DNA from: an uncultured Modestobacter sp.
GTDB lineage: Bacteria; Actinomycetota; Actinomycetes; Mycobacteriales; Geodermatophilaceae
NCBI RefSeq assembly: GCF_947486615.1
Contig: NZ_CANKUD010000004.1
Span: 310,001-374,000 of the forward strand
DNA: 64,000 bases
Direction of reading: 5' to 3'
Made by a program: the position numbers and the translations under genes. Shown one piece after another: positions 26,203 to 34,384 of the stretch (positions are counted from its first letter, which is position 1; each line of letters opens with the position of its first letter). The notes under the pieces were generated by a model. That model worked only from the letters and a program-made list of their open reading frames with translations. It was not told the origin of the DNA and did no database searches.

Positions 26203-26835
26203 TCAACCCCGGCGGCGGGCCCGCAGGATCTCGTCGGCGTGGTGGTGGCCGTCCTGGGCGCCGGCCCGCGGCCGGGACTCGGCGGTCAGCACCTCCCACT
26301 GCGCCGGGTCCAGGTCGGCGGCGACCTGGGCGGCGGTGGAGAACCGGTCCCCGCCCCACAGCGCGGCCCGTTCCTCGTCGTAGGGGTGACCGACCCAGAG
26401 CAGCGTGCCGCCGGGGGCCACGCCGGCCGCCAGTCGTGGGACGAGCTCGTGCCGCAGGGTCTCCTGAGGGTGCAGGAAGTGGGCGGTGACCAGGTCGAAG
26501 GCCTGCTCCGGCGGCGCCCACGTGCCGACGTCGCCGCGGACCCACTCCGTGCGGTCGGTCAGCCCGGCCCCGGCCGCGTGCTCGGCTGCCCGGGCGAGGG
26601 CCACCTCCGACCAGTCCAGCCCGGTCACCTGCCAGCCCCGGCCGGCGAGCCACAGGGCGTCTCCGCCCTCGCCGCAGCCGACGTCCAGGGCACGCCCCGG
26701 CGGCAGGTCGGCGGCCTCGGCCACCAGGACGGCGTTGGCCCGCCCGCTCCAGAGCGCGGCGGAGTCGCGGTAGCGCTGTTCCCAGGACGCCAGGTCGTGC
26801 CCGTCGGGCTGCGCGGTGTGCTCGTGGTCGGACAC
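26203..26835 (-). CDS. class I SAM-dependent methyltransferase
   Basis: Methyltransferase of 210 residues. The SAM-binding motif I is ALDVGCGEGGDALWLAGRGW near residue 50, motif II is GLDWSEVAL, and RGDVGTW follows. It resembles the thiopurine-methyltransferase-like or tellurite-resistance-like small methyltransferases; the target is unknown. GTG start with GAGGAAC upstream. The flavoprotein gene ends nine bases before, so the two form an operon. Confidence 0.88.
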   Translation of the reverse strand: MSDHEHTAQPDGHDLASWEQRYRDSAALWSGRANAVLVAEAADLPPGRALDVGCGEGGDALWLAGRGWQVTGLDWSEVALARAAEHAAGAGLTDRTEWVRGDVGTWAPPEQAFDLVTAHFLHPQETLRHELVPRLAAGVAPGGTLLWVGHPYDEERAALWGGDRFSTAAQVAADLDPAQWEVLTAESRPRAGAQDGHHHADEILRARRRG

Positions 26836-26844
26836 CGTTCCTCC

Positions 26845-27876
26845 TCAGATCCCGTGCCGGCGGTCGCCGAGCACCTGGTCGCAGAGCTCGCGCTCGCTGG
26901 CGGGGGAGAAGACCTGCCGGGCGGGAGCCGCCCGGCGGGCCGCCACGGCCAGCCGGGTGTCCTCGGCGATCAGGTCGCCGTTGATCCCGGCACCGGCCTT
27001 GAGCCCCGCGGCGGCCGCGCCGATCACCTGCGCCGTCAGGTCGGTGACGTTGCCGGCCACCCAGACCCCGGGGACGTCGGTCGAGCCGACCGGCGTCGCG
27101 GGGACGGCGCTGCCCACGACCTGACCCATGACCTCCAGCGGCTCGACCGGCAGGCCGAGTGACTCCAGGAGGGCCGACCGGGCGGTGAACCTGGGGGCGA
27201 CGACCAGGGCATCGCGGGGCACCACCTGACCGGAGACCAGTCGGACGCCGGTCAGCCGGTCCCCGTCGGACTCGACGGCCGCGACCGGGCCGTCGACGAC
27301 GGAGACGCCGCGGGCCGCCAGCTGCTCCCACTCCTCGTCGGTGGGCTCCACCCGGCCGTGCAGGAAGAGCGTCACGTCCTCGCTCCACTGCCGCCACATC
27401 AGCGCCTGGTGCACCGACATCGGGCCGGTCGCCAGGACGCCGATGGCCTGGTCCCGCACCTCCCAGCCGTGGCAGTACGGGCAGTGCAGGACGTGGGTGC
27501 CCCACAGCTCGCGCACGCCGGGGACGTCGGGCAGCTCGTCGACCAGCCCGGTGGTGACCAGCAGCCGCCGGCCGTGCACCGACCGCCCGTCGGCCAGCTG
27601 CACCCGGAAGCCGCCGTCGACGGCAGCAGCGGAGGCCGCCTCGCCGTCGACGAACTGCCCGCCGTAGCCGGCCACCTCGCCGCGGCCGATCGCCAGCAGC
27701 TCCCGTGGCGGGACGCCCTCCCGCCCGAGGTAGTTGTGCGCGGCGGCGGCCGGGGCGTTGCGTGGGGCGCCGCCGTCCACCACCAGGACCGACCGGCGGG
27801 CCCGGGACAGAGCCAGCGCCCCGCTCAGCCCGGCCGCCCCGCCGCCGATGACCACCACGTCGTACCGCTCGTCCAC
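26845..27876 (-). CDS. thioredoxin-reductase-like FAD/NAD(P) oxidoreductase
   Basis: Flavoprotein of about 343 residues. The FAD Rossmann motif VVVIGGGAAGLSGALALSRA is at the N-terminus. The redox disulphide is in LHCPYCHGWEV (CPYC), as in thioredoxin-reductase-like proteins. The closing FAD motif VPGVWVAGNVTD is present. The NAD(P) motif (VLATGPMSVHQALM) is poorly conserved, so the electron donor is uncertain. The GTG at 27876 has GAGGAG eight bases upstream; upstream ATG 27894 and GTG 27909 are alternatives. First gene of a two-gene operon with the methyltransferase. Confidence 0.88.
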   Translation of the reverse strand: MDERYDVVVIGGGAAGLSGALALSRARRSVLVVDGGAPRNAPAAAAHNYLGREGVPPRELLAIGRGEVAGYGGQFVDGEAASAAAVDGGFRVQLADGRSVHGRRLLVTTGLVDELPDVPGVRELWGTHVLHCPYCHGWEVRDQAIGVLATGPMSVHQALMWRQWSEDVTLFLHGRVEPTDEEWEQLAARGVSVVDGPVAAVESDGDRLTGVRLVSGQVVPRDALVVAPRFTARSALLESLGLPVEPLEVMGQVVGSAVPATPVGSTDVPGVWVAGNVTDLTAQVIGAAAAGLKAGAGINGDLIAEDTRLAVAARRAAPARQVFSPASERELCDQVLGDRRHGI

Positions 27877-28105
27877 GGCTGCACTCCTCGCCATCGCCCT
27901 CGCGGCCACCGGTGGGTGCCCGCTGAGCTCGAGAGTGCGCCGGGACGTGCACGGGTGACAAGAAGAGTTGCCGATCCAGCAAAGGCCGCCGCGCGTCCGT
28001 CGTCGAGCAGGCGACCTCGGTCGCCCGAGGTGCTGTGACCGCTCCGACCAGCAGCCCTGATCCGACCCCTGGGTCCGGCGGCAGGTGGGCCGGAGGCGGT
28101 ACGGG

Positions 28106-29143
28106 TCAGGCCCGGCGGTGGCCGGCGGCGACGCTGTCGTCGCGGGGCGGCAGCGGGGCGACGGCGTTCGGCGAAGCCACCCGCTCCTCAGCGAGCGCGT
28201 CGGCTTCGGCGGCCAGCGCCCGGGCCTCGGCGGCCAGCGCCCGGGCCTCGGCGGCCAGTGCCTCGGCCCGCTCCGCTGCCCGCTCGCGGCGGTGCTCGCG
28301 GAAGGACCAGACGACCGCGGCGGCCCAGACCAGGTAGACCACGGCCAGGACGGCGCGGCGGACCGGGTCGCTGGCGCCGACCCAGTCGCTGCCGAGCAGG
28401 CTGGTGGTGTTGGTCGCCACGATCATGCCCCCGACCCCGGCACCGAGCAGGCGCGGCGGGACGAAGCGCACCAGCCACGCGGCCAGCGGTGCGGCGACCA
28501 GGCCACCGGCGAGCAGGCCGAGCACCCAGACCAGCTCGATCCCCTGGCTGCCGAGCGCGAACAGGAAGCCCAGGCTGGCGGCGAGGGACACCAGGAACTC
28601 GGAGGTGTCGATGGAGCCGATCGTCTTGCGCGGCTCCATCCGGCCGCTGGCCAGGATCGCCGGGGTGCTGACCGGCCCCCAGCCGCCGCCACCGGTCGCG
28701 TCGATGAAGCCGGCGGTCAGGCCGAGCGGGGCCAGGAACCGGGCGCGCATCGGCTTGCCGAGCTGGCGCTTGTCGAGGCCGCGCAGGGTGAACCGGACCA
28801 GCAGGTAGAGGCCCAGGCCCAGCAGGATCAGCGACATCGCCGGGCCGGCGATCGCGGTGGAGACGTTCGACAGCACGGTGGCCCCGACGAAGGCGCCGAC
28901 CGCCCCGGGGACGCCGATCTTCGCGACGACCTTCCAGTCGACGTTGCCGAACTTCCAGTGCGACAGGCCCGAGGCAAGGTTCGTGCCGATCTCGGCGAGG
29001 TGCACGGTGGCCGAGGCGGCGGCCGGGTTGGTGCCGATGGCCAGCAGCAGGGTCGTCGAGGTGACGCCGTAGCCCATGCCGAGGCTGCCGTCGACGAGCT
29101 GGGCGCCCAGGCCGGCGAGGGCGAGCAGGATCAGGGTCTTCAC
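28106..29143 (-). CDS. TauE/SafE (TSUP) family sulfite/organosulfonate exporter
   Basis: Integral membrane protein of 345 residues with about eight helices. The N-terminal GAQLVDGSLGMGYGVTSTTLLL and the mid-protein GLTAGFIDATGGGGWGPVSTP repeat are the hallmark of this family, which moves sulfite, sulfonates or related anions. The C-terminus has a charged helical tail with repeated ALAAEAR units encoded by 21-bp tandem repeats (about 28195-28262). An upstream leader peptide of the cysteine-attenuation type supports a sulphur role and control by cysteine supply. Confidence 0.92.
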   Translation of the reverse strand: MKTLILLALAGLGAQLVDGSLGMGYGVTSTTLLLAIGTNPAAASATVHLAEIGTNLASGLSHWKFGNVDWKVVAKIGVPGAVGAFVGATVLSNVSTAIAGPAMSLILLGLGLYLLVRFTLRGLDKRQLGKPMRARFLAPLGLTAGFIDATGGGGWGPVSTPAILASGRMEPRKTIGSIDTSEFLVSLAASLGFLFALGSQGIELVWVLGLLAGGLVAAPLAAWLVRFVPPRLLGAGVGGMIVATNTTSLLGSDWVGASDPVRRAVLAVVYLVWAAAVVWSFREHRRERAAERAEALAAEARALAAEARALAAEADALAEERVASPNAVAPLPPRDDSVAAGHRRA

Positions 29144-29227
29144 GAGGGAGGTGCTCCGGGGTCGTGGCGCCGCGCGCGAGGGCGCGTCAGGCGGGCTGGA
29201 CGAGGGGCGCCGCGAACGGCGCGCGGG

Positions 29228-29335
29228 TCAGCGGCCCGGACAGGTTGCGGTGGCGACCCGGAGCAGGTCGACGTGCAGACGGCTCACCAGCAGCTCGCCC
29301 GGAGAGGCGGGCGCGAGGAGGGCCGTCGTCGTCAC
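29228..29335 (-). CDS. Leader peptide, putative cysteine-responsive attenuator
   Basis: A 35-codon reading frame starting at GTG 29335 and ending 84 bases before the TauE/SafE gene. The peptide contains SRLHVDLLRVATATC and ends PGR. The core (L/R)HVDLLRV...C is the recurring signature of short actinobacterial leader peptides found before sulphur and cysteine genes, where ribosome stalling at Cys codons controls the next gene. Here there is one Cys codon, fourth from the end. The space to the exporter is GC-rich and can fold (for example GCGCCGTTCGCGGCGC). Family membership is recognised; the mechanism is inferred. Confidence 0.75.
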   Translation of the reverse strand: MTTTALLAPASPGELLVSRLHVDLLRVATATCPGR

Positions 29336-29345
29336 GACGGCATGT

Positions 29346-29360
29346 CTACCACTTTGGTAG
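29346..29360. promoter_or_regulatory. Palindrome CTACC-N5-GGTAG before the leader
   Basis: Perfect 5-5-5 inverted repeat ten bases upstream of the leader peptide start, inside the likely promoter. Possible operator or -35/-10 overlap; no regulator is identified in the neighbourhood. Confidence 0.4.
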
Positions 29361-29393
29361 GGATTGTGTGGAATGGCCTCCCACGCAGTGGGA

Positions 29394-30827
29394 TCAGTCG
29401 TGCAGCACGTCGTTCCGGATCGTCGCCCAGGCGGTTCCGGCGCCGGCGACCATCAGCCCGGCGCAGATCAGCAGGGCGCGCTGGTAGCCGGCGCTGAAGT
29501 CGGTCGCGCCGAGCTCCCCACCGGCCGACAGCCCCACCGCCACCGGGAGCGCGGCGACCGCCAGCAGGCCCGCGGCGCGGGCCACCGCGTTGTTCACCCC
29601 GCTCGCCACGCCGGCCAGGTGGTCGGGGGCGGCGGCCAGCACGGTGGCGGTCAGCGGGGCCACCAGCAGCGCCATCCCCAGCCCGAAGAGCACCGAGCCC
29701 GGGAACACCGCCGACCAGTAGCCGCTGCCGGCGTCCACGGCCGACAGCCAGGCCAGCCCGGTGGCGGCCACCAGCGGGCCCACGGTCATCGGCAGCCGAG
29801 GGCCGATCCGCTGGGCCAGCGCGCCGGCCCGGGCGGAGAGGAGGGTGAGCAGGATGCTCGGCGGCAGGCTGGCCGCGCCGGCGAGGGTGGCGCCGTAGCC
29901 GAGCACCGTCTGCAGCTGCAGCACCAGGAAGAAGGAGAAACCGCCCAGCGCGCCGTAGACGGCCAGGGTGCTCAGGTTGGCGCCGGTGAACTGGCGGTCG
30001 GCGAAGACGCCCAGCGGCAGCATCGGGGCGGCGGCCCGCCGCTCCCGGACGACGAACGCCGCCGCCGCGGCCACGCCGATCGCCGCCGACGTCCACACCG
30101 CCGCGGTGCCCGGGTCGTCCCCGGCCGCGATCAGTGCGTACGTCACCCCACCCAGCGCGACGGCGCCGGTGATCGAGCCCAGCACGTCGAACCGACCGTG
30201 CGCGTCCGGGTCCCGGCTCTCCGGCACGTGCCGGACGGCGACGACGGCCACCGCGGCGGCCAGCGGCACGTTCACCCCGAACACCCAGCGCCAGCTCACC
30301 GCGTCCACCAGGAAGCCGCCGACGAAGGGCCCGACCAGGCCGGCGATGCCGCCGAGGGCGGACCACAGCCCGATGGCCCGGGCGCGGTCCTGCGGGCGGA
30401 AGGAGGCCTGCAGGATGGCCAGGCTGCCCGGGGTGAGCAACGCGCCACCCACGCCCTGCAGCGCCCGGGCGGCCACCAGCTGCGCGGTGTCCTGCGCCAG
30501 GCCGCACAGCAGGGACGCCAGGGCGAACCAGACCACACCGATGACGAACACCCGGCGGCGTCCGTAGCGGTCACCGAGCGCACCGCCCAGCAGGATCAGC
30601 GCGGCCAGGGTGAGCGTGTAGCCGTTGACGGTCCACTGCAGCGCGGCGAGCGAGGCCCCCAGCTCGGCCCCGATCGTCGGCAGGGCCACGTTGACCGCGG
30701 TCGCGTCGAGGAATGCGACGCCGGAGGCCAGCACCGTGGCCAGCACCACCCATCGTCCGCGCGCGGTGCCCAGTTCGACGGCGTCGTCGGCGGGCACGGC
30801 CGCCGCGGGCGGTGGGGGTGACGACAC
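29394..30827 (-). CDS. MFS drug exporter, DHA2 (EmrB/QacA) type, 14 TM
   Basis: Proton-driven exporter of 477 residues with about 14 helices. The DHA2 motifs are visible: LDATAVNVALPTIGAEL (motif D1), GGALGDRYGRRRVF (motif A), and RALQGVGGALLTPGSLAIL with GGIAGLVGPFVGGFLVD (motifs B and C). It probably expels toxic hydrophobic compounds. GTG start at 30827. It is divergent from the copper operon and upstream of the leader/exporter pair on the same strand. No dedicated regulator lies beside it. Confidence 0.92.
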   Translation of the reverse strand: MSSPPPPAAAVPADDAVELGTARGRWVVLATVLASGVAFLDATAVNVALPTIGAELGASLAALQWTVNGYTLTLAALILLGGALGDRYGRRRVFVIGVVWFALASLLCGLAQDTAQLVAARALQGVGGALLTPGSLAILQASFRPQDRARAIGLWSALGGIAGLVGPFVGGFLVDAVSWRWVFGVNVPLAAAVAVVAVRHVPESRDPDAHGRFDVLGSITGAVALGGVTYALIAAGDDPGTAAVWTSAAIGVAAAAAFVVRERRAAAPMLPLGVFADRQFTGANLSTLAVYGALGGFSFFLVLQLQTVLGYGATLAGAASLPPSILLTLLSARAGALAQRIGPRLPMTVGPLVAATGLAWLSAVDAGSGYWSAVFPGSVLFGLGMALLVAPLTATVLAAAPDHLAGVASGVNNAVARAAGLLAVAALPVAVGLSAGGELGATDFSAGYQRALLICAGLMVAGAGTAWATIRNDVLHD

Positions 30828-31109
30828 GCCCTCTTCCTAGCCCACCGGTGCATGCGTGACCACGGCCCCCTCGCCGGCACCGGTCCGGCGGCGGGCCGGA
30901 CGACCACTCTGGTGGCCGCGATCCCGCAGCGCGCCGGCGCTCGTGGTCGGGGTGGTGGTGAGCATCACGCCCGCGGGCCAGCGTCCGCGCGGCGGCGCCC
31001 GGGCCGGGCGGCGGAACCTGGGGCGCCCTCGCCGCTCGTCCCGGCCCGTCGCGCACGCCGGGAACTGGACGGCGTCGGCGGACGACTGTTCCTGCGTGCA
31101 CGTCAGACG
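30828..31109. other. Gap between the MFS gene and the copper operon
   Basis: About 280 bases. Long open frames cross it on both strands because of GC content, but none has a plausible protein pattern. It must hold the divergent promoters; no clear operator palindrome is seen. Confidence 0.5.
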
Positions 31110-32924
31110 ATGCGAGCGGGGACCGGTGACCGGGTGAGGCGGCTGTTCCCCGCCGTCCTGCTGCTGTGCGCGCTGCTCGGCGCGGGCCTGGTGGTCGACG
31201 TGCTCACCGCCCGCCCGGCGTCGGCGCACGCGACGGTCACGACGACCACCCCGGCGGACGGCGCCCGGCTGGACGAGGTGCCGGCCGAGGTGACCATCTC
31301 GTTCAACGAGTCGGTGTCGCTGGGCGCCGGCTACGCCCGGGTGCTGGACGGCGCGGGCGAGCGGGTCGACACCGGCGCCGCGGAGGTGCGCGACGGAACG
31401 GTCACCGTGCCGTTGCGCGACGACCTGCCCGCCGCCGGCTACGTGGTCACCTACCGGGTCGTGTCCGCCGACTCCCACCCGGTCTCCGGGGCCTTCTCCT
31501 TCGTGATCGGGGACGCCGATGCGGTCGACGCCGGGTCGGTGGACGTCGCCGACGACGTCGACCCGGTGATCGGCACGGCCCTGCCCGCGGCCCGCTGGCT
31601 GGGCTACCTCGGGCTGGCGCTGGGGCTCGGGGTGCCGCTGACGCTGGCCACCTGCTGGCCCGGGGGCTGGCGGCTGCCGCTGCTGCGCCGGGCCACGCTG
31701 GGCGGGCTGGCCGCGGTCGTGGTCGGCGCCGCGCTGTCGGTGCTGCTGCAGGGGCCCTACGCGGCCGCGGCCGGGATCGGCGCGCTGCTGGACGGCCAGC
31801 TGCTCGGCTCCACCCTGGGCAGCACGTACGGCCGCACGCTGCTGCTGCGCGCGGCACTGGCGGCGGTGCTCGGCGTCGTCCTGGCGCTCGGCTGGCGCCG
31901 GTCGCGCGCCCCGGGCGTCCCCGTGCTGGCCACCGCCGGCGTGCTCGGGGCCGGTCTGGTGGTCGCCGTCGCGGCCGTCGGGCACCCGGTGGCCGGCGCG
32001 ACGCCGGTGCTCGCCGTCGCCGTCGCTGCCGTGCACGTGGCGGCGATGAGCGGCTGGCTGGGCGGGCTGGCCGCGCTCTTCGGCGGCGCGCTGCGCGGCG
32101 GCACCCCGGCCGCGGAGCTGGTCGCCGCGCTGCCGCGCTGGTCGAAGCTGGCGGCCGGGCTGATCGGCGCCCTGGTGGTCACCGGGGTGCTGCAGTCGGT
32201 GCGCGAGGTGGGCTCGTTCGCCGGCCTGGTGCAGACCGGCTACGGCTGGGTGCTGCTGGCCAAGCTCGCCGTGGTGCTCGTCGTGTTCGTCGCCGCGCTG
32301 GTCAGCCGCGACTGGGTGCAGCAGCGGCTGGGCGCCCGCAGCCGCCCCGGCCGGCGGGTGGTCGCCCAGGCCTTCGCCGCCGGCGCGGACGCCCCGGTCG
32401 ATGAGCCCGCGAGGGCGGAGGCTCCGGTCGAGCAGCCCGTGGGGGCGGACGCCCCGGTCGAGGAGCCCGCGCACCTGGGGGTGCTGCGCCGCTCGGTGCT
32501 GGTCGAGCTGGCCGGGGCGGTGGTGGTGCTGGCGCTGTCGGCGGTGCTGGTGAGCCAGCCCCCGGCGACGGCCGCGCTGGCCGTCCCGGTCGAGGCGACC
32601 CTGCCGCTGCAGTCCGCGTCCGGGACGGCGGGCAACGGCACCGTGCAGGTCTCCCTGGATCCGGCGCGCCCGGGCCCCACCTCGATGCACGTCTACCTCT
32701 ACGACGCCGACGGGCAGCTGACCCAGCCCCAGCAGATCTCGGTGACCCTCACCGAGCTGGCGCAGGAGATCGGCCCGCTCGACGTCGAGCTCGCCGCCGC
32801 CGGTCCCGGCCACTACGTCGCCGACCCCGTGCTGCCCACCGCGGGCAGCTGGACCCTCGCGGTCACCGTCCGGCTGGACGAGTTCACCGCCGTCACCGCC
32901 AGCACCGTCTTCCCGGTGCGCTGA
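31110..32924 (+). CDS. CopC-CopD fusion with C-terminal YtkA/FixH-like domain
   Basis: Copper uptake/handling protein of 604 residues. A signal segment (about 8-33, ending ASAHA) is followed by a CopC domain starting at the copper-ligand His of SAHATVTTTTP and including SADSHPVSGAFSF. A CopD membrane domain with about eight helices follows. Near residues 425-455 there is an acidic linker with repeated DAPVEEPA-like units. The last 110 residues (SASGTAGNGTVQVSLDPARPGPTSMHVYLYD) are an extracytoplasmic YtkA-like beta domain. The ATG at 31110 is used; GTG 31134 is an equally good start. First gene of a four-gene copper operon. Confidence 0.9.
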   Translation: MRAGTGDRVRRLFPAVLLLCALLGAGLVVDVLTARPASAHATVTTTTPADGARLDEVPAEVTISFNESVSLGAGYARVLDGAGERVDTGAAEVRDGTVTVPLRDDLPAAGYVVTYRVVSADSHPVSGAFSFVIGDADAVDAGSVDVADDVDPVIGTALPAARWLGYLGLALGLGVPLTLATCWPGGWRLPLLRRATLGGLAAVVVGAALSVLLQGPYAAAAGIGALLDGQLLGSTLGSTYGRTLLLRAALAAVLGVVLALGWRRSRAPGVPVLATAGVLGAGLVVAVAAVGHPVAGATPVLAVAVAAVHVAAMSGWLGGLAALFGGALRGGTPAAELVAALPRWSKLAAGLIGALVVTGVLQSVREVGSFAGLVQTGYGWVLLAKLAVVLVVFVAALVSRDWVQQRLGARSRPGRRVVAQAFAAGADAPVDEPARAEAPVEQPVGADAPVEEPAHLGVLRRSVLVELAGAVVVLALSAVLVSQPPATAALAVPVEATLPLQSASGTAGNGTVQVSLDPARPGPTSMHVYLYDADGQLTQPQQISVTLTELAQEIGPLDVELAAAGPGHYVADPVLPTAGSWTLAVTVRLDEFTAVTASTVFPVR

Positions 32925-32954
32925 ACCCCTGAGAAACCCGAACGAGGAGATCCG

Positions 32955-33716
32955 TTGTCCCTGCACCTGTCCCGTCCCGTCCGTCGTCCGGCCGTCGTCC
33001 TGCTGTCCGGGGCGGTCGCGCTGACCGGACTGCTCGCCGTCGGCGGCGGGGTCGCCTCGGCCCACGTCACCGTCTCCTCGGCCGATGCGGCGCCGGGTGG
33101 CTACGGGAAGCTCACCTTCCGGGTGCCCAACGAGAGCGACGTGGCCAGCACGGTCGCCCTGCGGATCCAGGTGCCCACCGACACCCCGCTGACGTCGCTG
33201 CGCGCGCAGCCGGTGCCCGGCTGGACGGTGTCGCTCACCCAGGCCCAGCTCGACCCGCCGGCCGAGGTGCACGGCGAGACCGTCGACCAGGCCGTCTCGG
33301 TGGTGGAGTACCGCGCCGAGGACGGCGGCGGCATCGCCCCCGGGGAGTTCCAGGAGTTCGCGTTGTCCGGCGGGCCGTTCCCGGACACCGAGAGCCTGAC
33401 GTTCAACGCCGTGCAGAGCTACAGCGACGGCTCGGAGGCGGCCTGGATCGAGCCGACCGTCGACGGGCAGGCGGAGCCCGCGTACCCGGCGCCGGTGCTC
33501 ACGCTGTCCGGGGAGGGCGCCGGGACGAATGCGCACGGCAGCACGGACACCGCCGCGGGCGACACCGCGACCGACACCGCGTCGGCCGAGAGCGCGGACG
33601 ACGGCACCGACGGGACCGCGGTCACCGCGCTGGTGCTCGCCGTCCTCGGCCTGCTGGCCGGGCTGGGCGGTCTGTTCCTCGGTCTGACCGCGCGCCGACG
33701 TACCGTGTCCTCGTGA
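32955..33716 (+). CDS. YcnI/DUF1775 copper-binding protein
   Basis: Exported, membrane-tethered protein of 253 residues. The signal peptide ends in GGGVASAHVTV; the mature N-terminal His is the expected copper ligand of YcnI proteins. The domain continues with the conserved Glu/Trp elements (KLTFRVPNES, PGWTVSLTQ). An acidic Thr/Ala/Asp spacer and a C-terminal helix (VTALVLAVLGLLAGLGGLFLG) anchor it. TTG start with GAGGAG seven bases upstream. The stop overlaps the next start (GTGA). Confidence 0.93.
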   Translation: MSLHLSRPVRRPAVVLLSGAVALTGLLAVGGGVASAHVTVSSADAAPGGYGKLTFRVPNESDVASTVALRIQVPTDTPLTSLRAQPVPGWTVSLTQAQLDPPAEVHGETVDQAVSVVEYRAEDGGGIAPGEFQEFALSGGPFPDTESLTFNAVQSYSDGSEAAWIEPTVDGQAEPAYPAPVLTLSGEGAGTNAHGSTDTAAGDTATDTASAESADDGTDGTAVTALVLAVLGLLAGLGGLFLGLTARRRTVSS

Positions 33717-34384
33717 GCTCTGCGACTGCTACGGCCCGGCGCGGGGTCCCCGCGCTCCTGCTCGCCGCCGGCCTGCTGCTGGCTGGTTGTGGTGGTGACG
33801 CCGAAGCGGATGCCGGCGCCGGGGGGCACGACCACTCCGGCGACGCGCCCGCCACCCTCGCCGAGGACGACGGCGGCTACGAGGGCCTGCACCTGGCCGA
33901 CCCGTACCAGAAGCCGGAGTTCACCCTCACCGACAGCACCGGTGCGCCCTTCGACTTCGCCGCGCAGACCGCGGACGGGCCCACCCTGCTGTTCTTCGGC
34001 TACACCAACTGCCCGGACATCTGCCCGACCACGATGGCCGACGTGGCGCTCGCGCTGCGCAGCGTCGACCCGGCGCTCGCCGAGCAGACCAACGTGGTGT
34101 TCGTGACGACCGACCCGGCGCGGGACACCAGCGAGGTGCTGGGGGAGTACCTGGGCCGCTTCGACGCCGACCTGCCCACCTCCTTCGTCGGGCTGACCGG
34201 TGACCAGGCCCAGATCGACCAGGCGCAGCTGGCCGCCGGCGTACCGCAGGCGGAGGCGGACGGGCAGCAGCACTCGGCGATGCTCCTGCTCTACGGCACC
34301 GACGGTGAGGCCGACGTGGCCTTCAACGCGGGGAACAACGCCAAGGACATCGCCCACGACCTGGCCCTCGTCGCCGCGGAGTGA
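33713..34384 (+). CDS. SCO1/SenC lipoprotein
   Basis: Copper chaperone or thiol reductase of 223 residues for cytochrome oxidase or copper centre assembly. The lipobox is LLLAGCGG near residue 26. The thioredoxin-like fold carries the copper motif NCPDICPTT (CxxxC) and the distal His in ADGQQHSAMLLLY. A His/Asp stretch GGHDHSGD near the N-terminus could also bind metal. GTG start overlaps the YcnI stop and its own stop overlaps the next gene, so the three are translationally coupled. Confidence 0.93.
   Translation: MSSATATARRGVPALLLAAGLLLAGCGGDAEADAGAGGHDHSGDAPATLAEDDGGYEGLHLADPYQKPEFTLTDSTGAPFDFAAQTADGPTLLFFGYTNCPDICPTTMADVALALRSVDPALAEQTNVVFVTTDPARDTSEVLGEYLGRFDADLPTSFVGLTGDQAQIDQAQLAAGVPQAEADGQQHSAMLLLYGTDGEADVAFNAGNNAKDIAHDLALVAAE

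Noticed and set aside
30852-31109. N-terminal extension of the CopC-CopD protein
   Set aside because: Residues before the signal peptide are Arg/Gly-rich and would bury the export signal.
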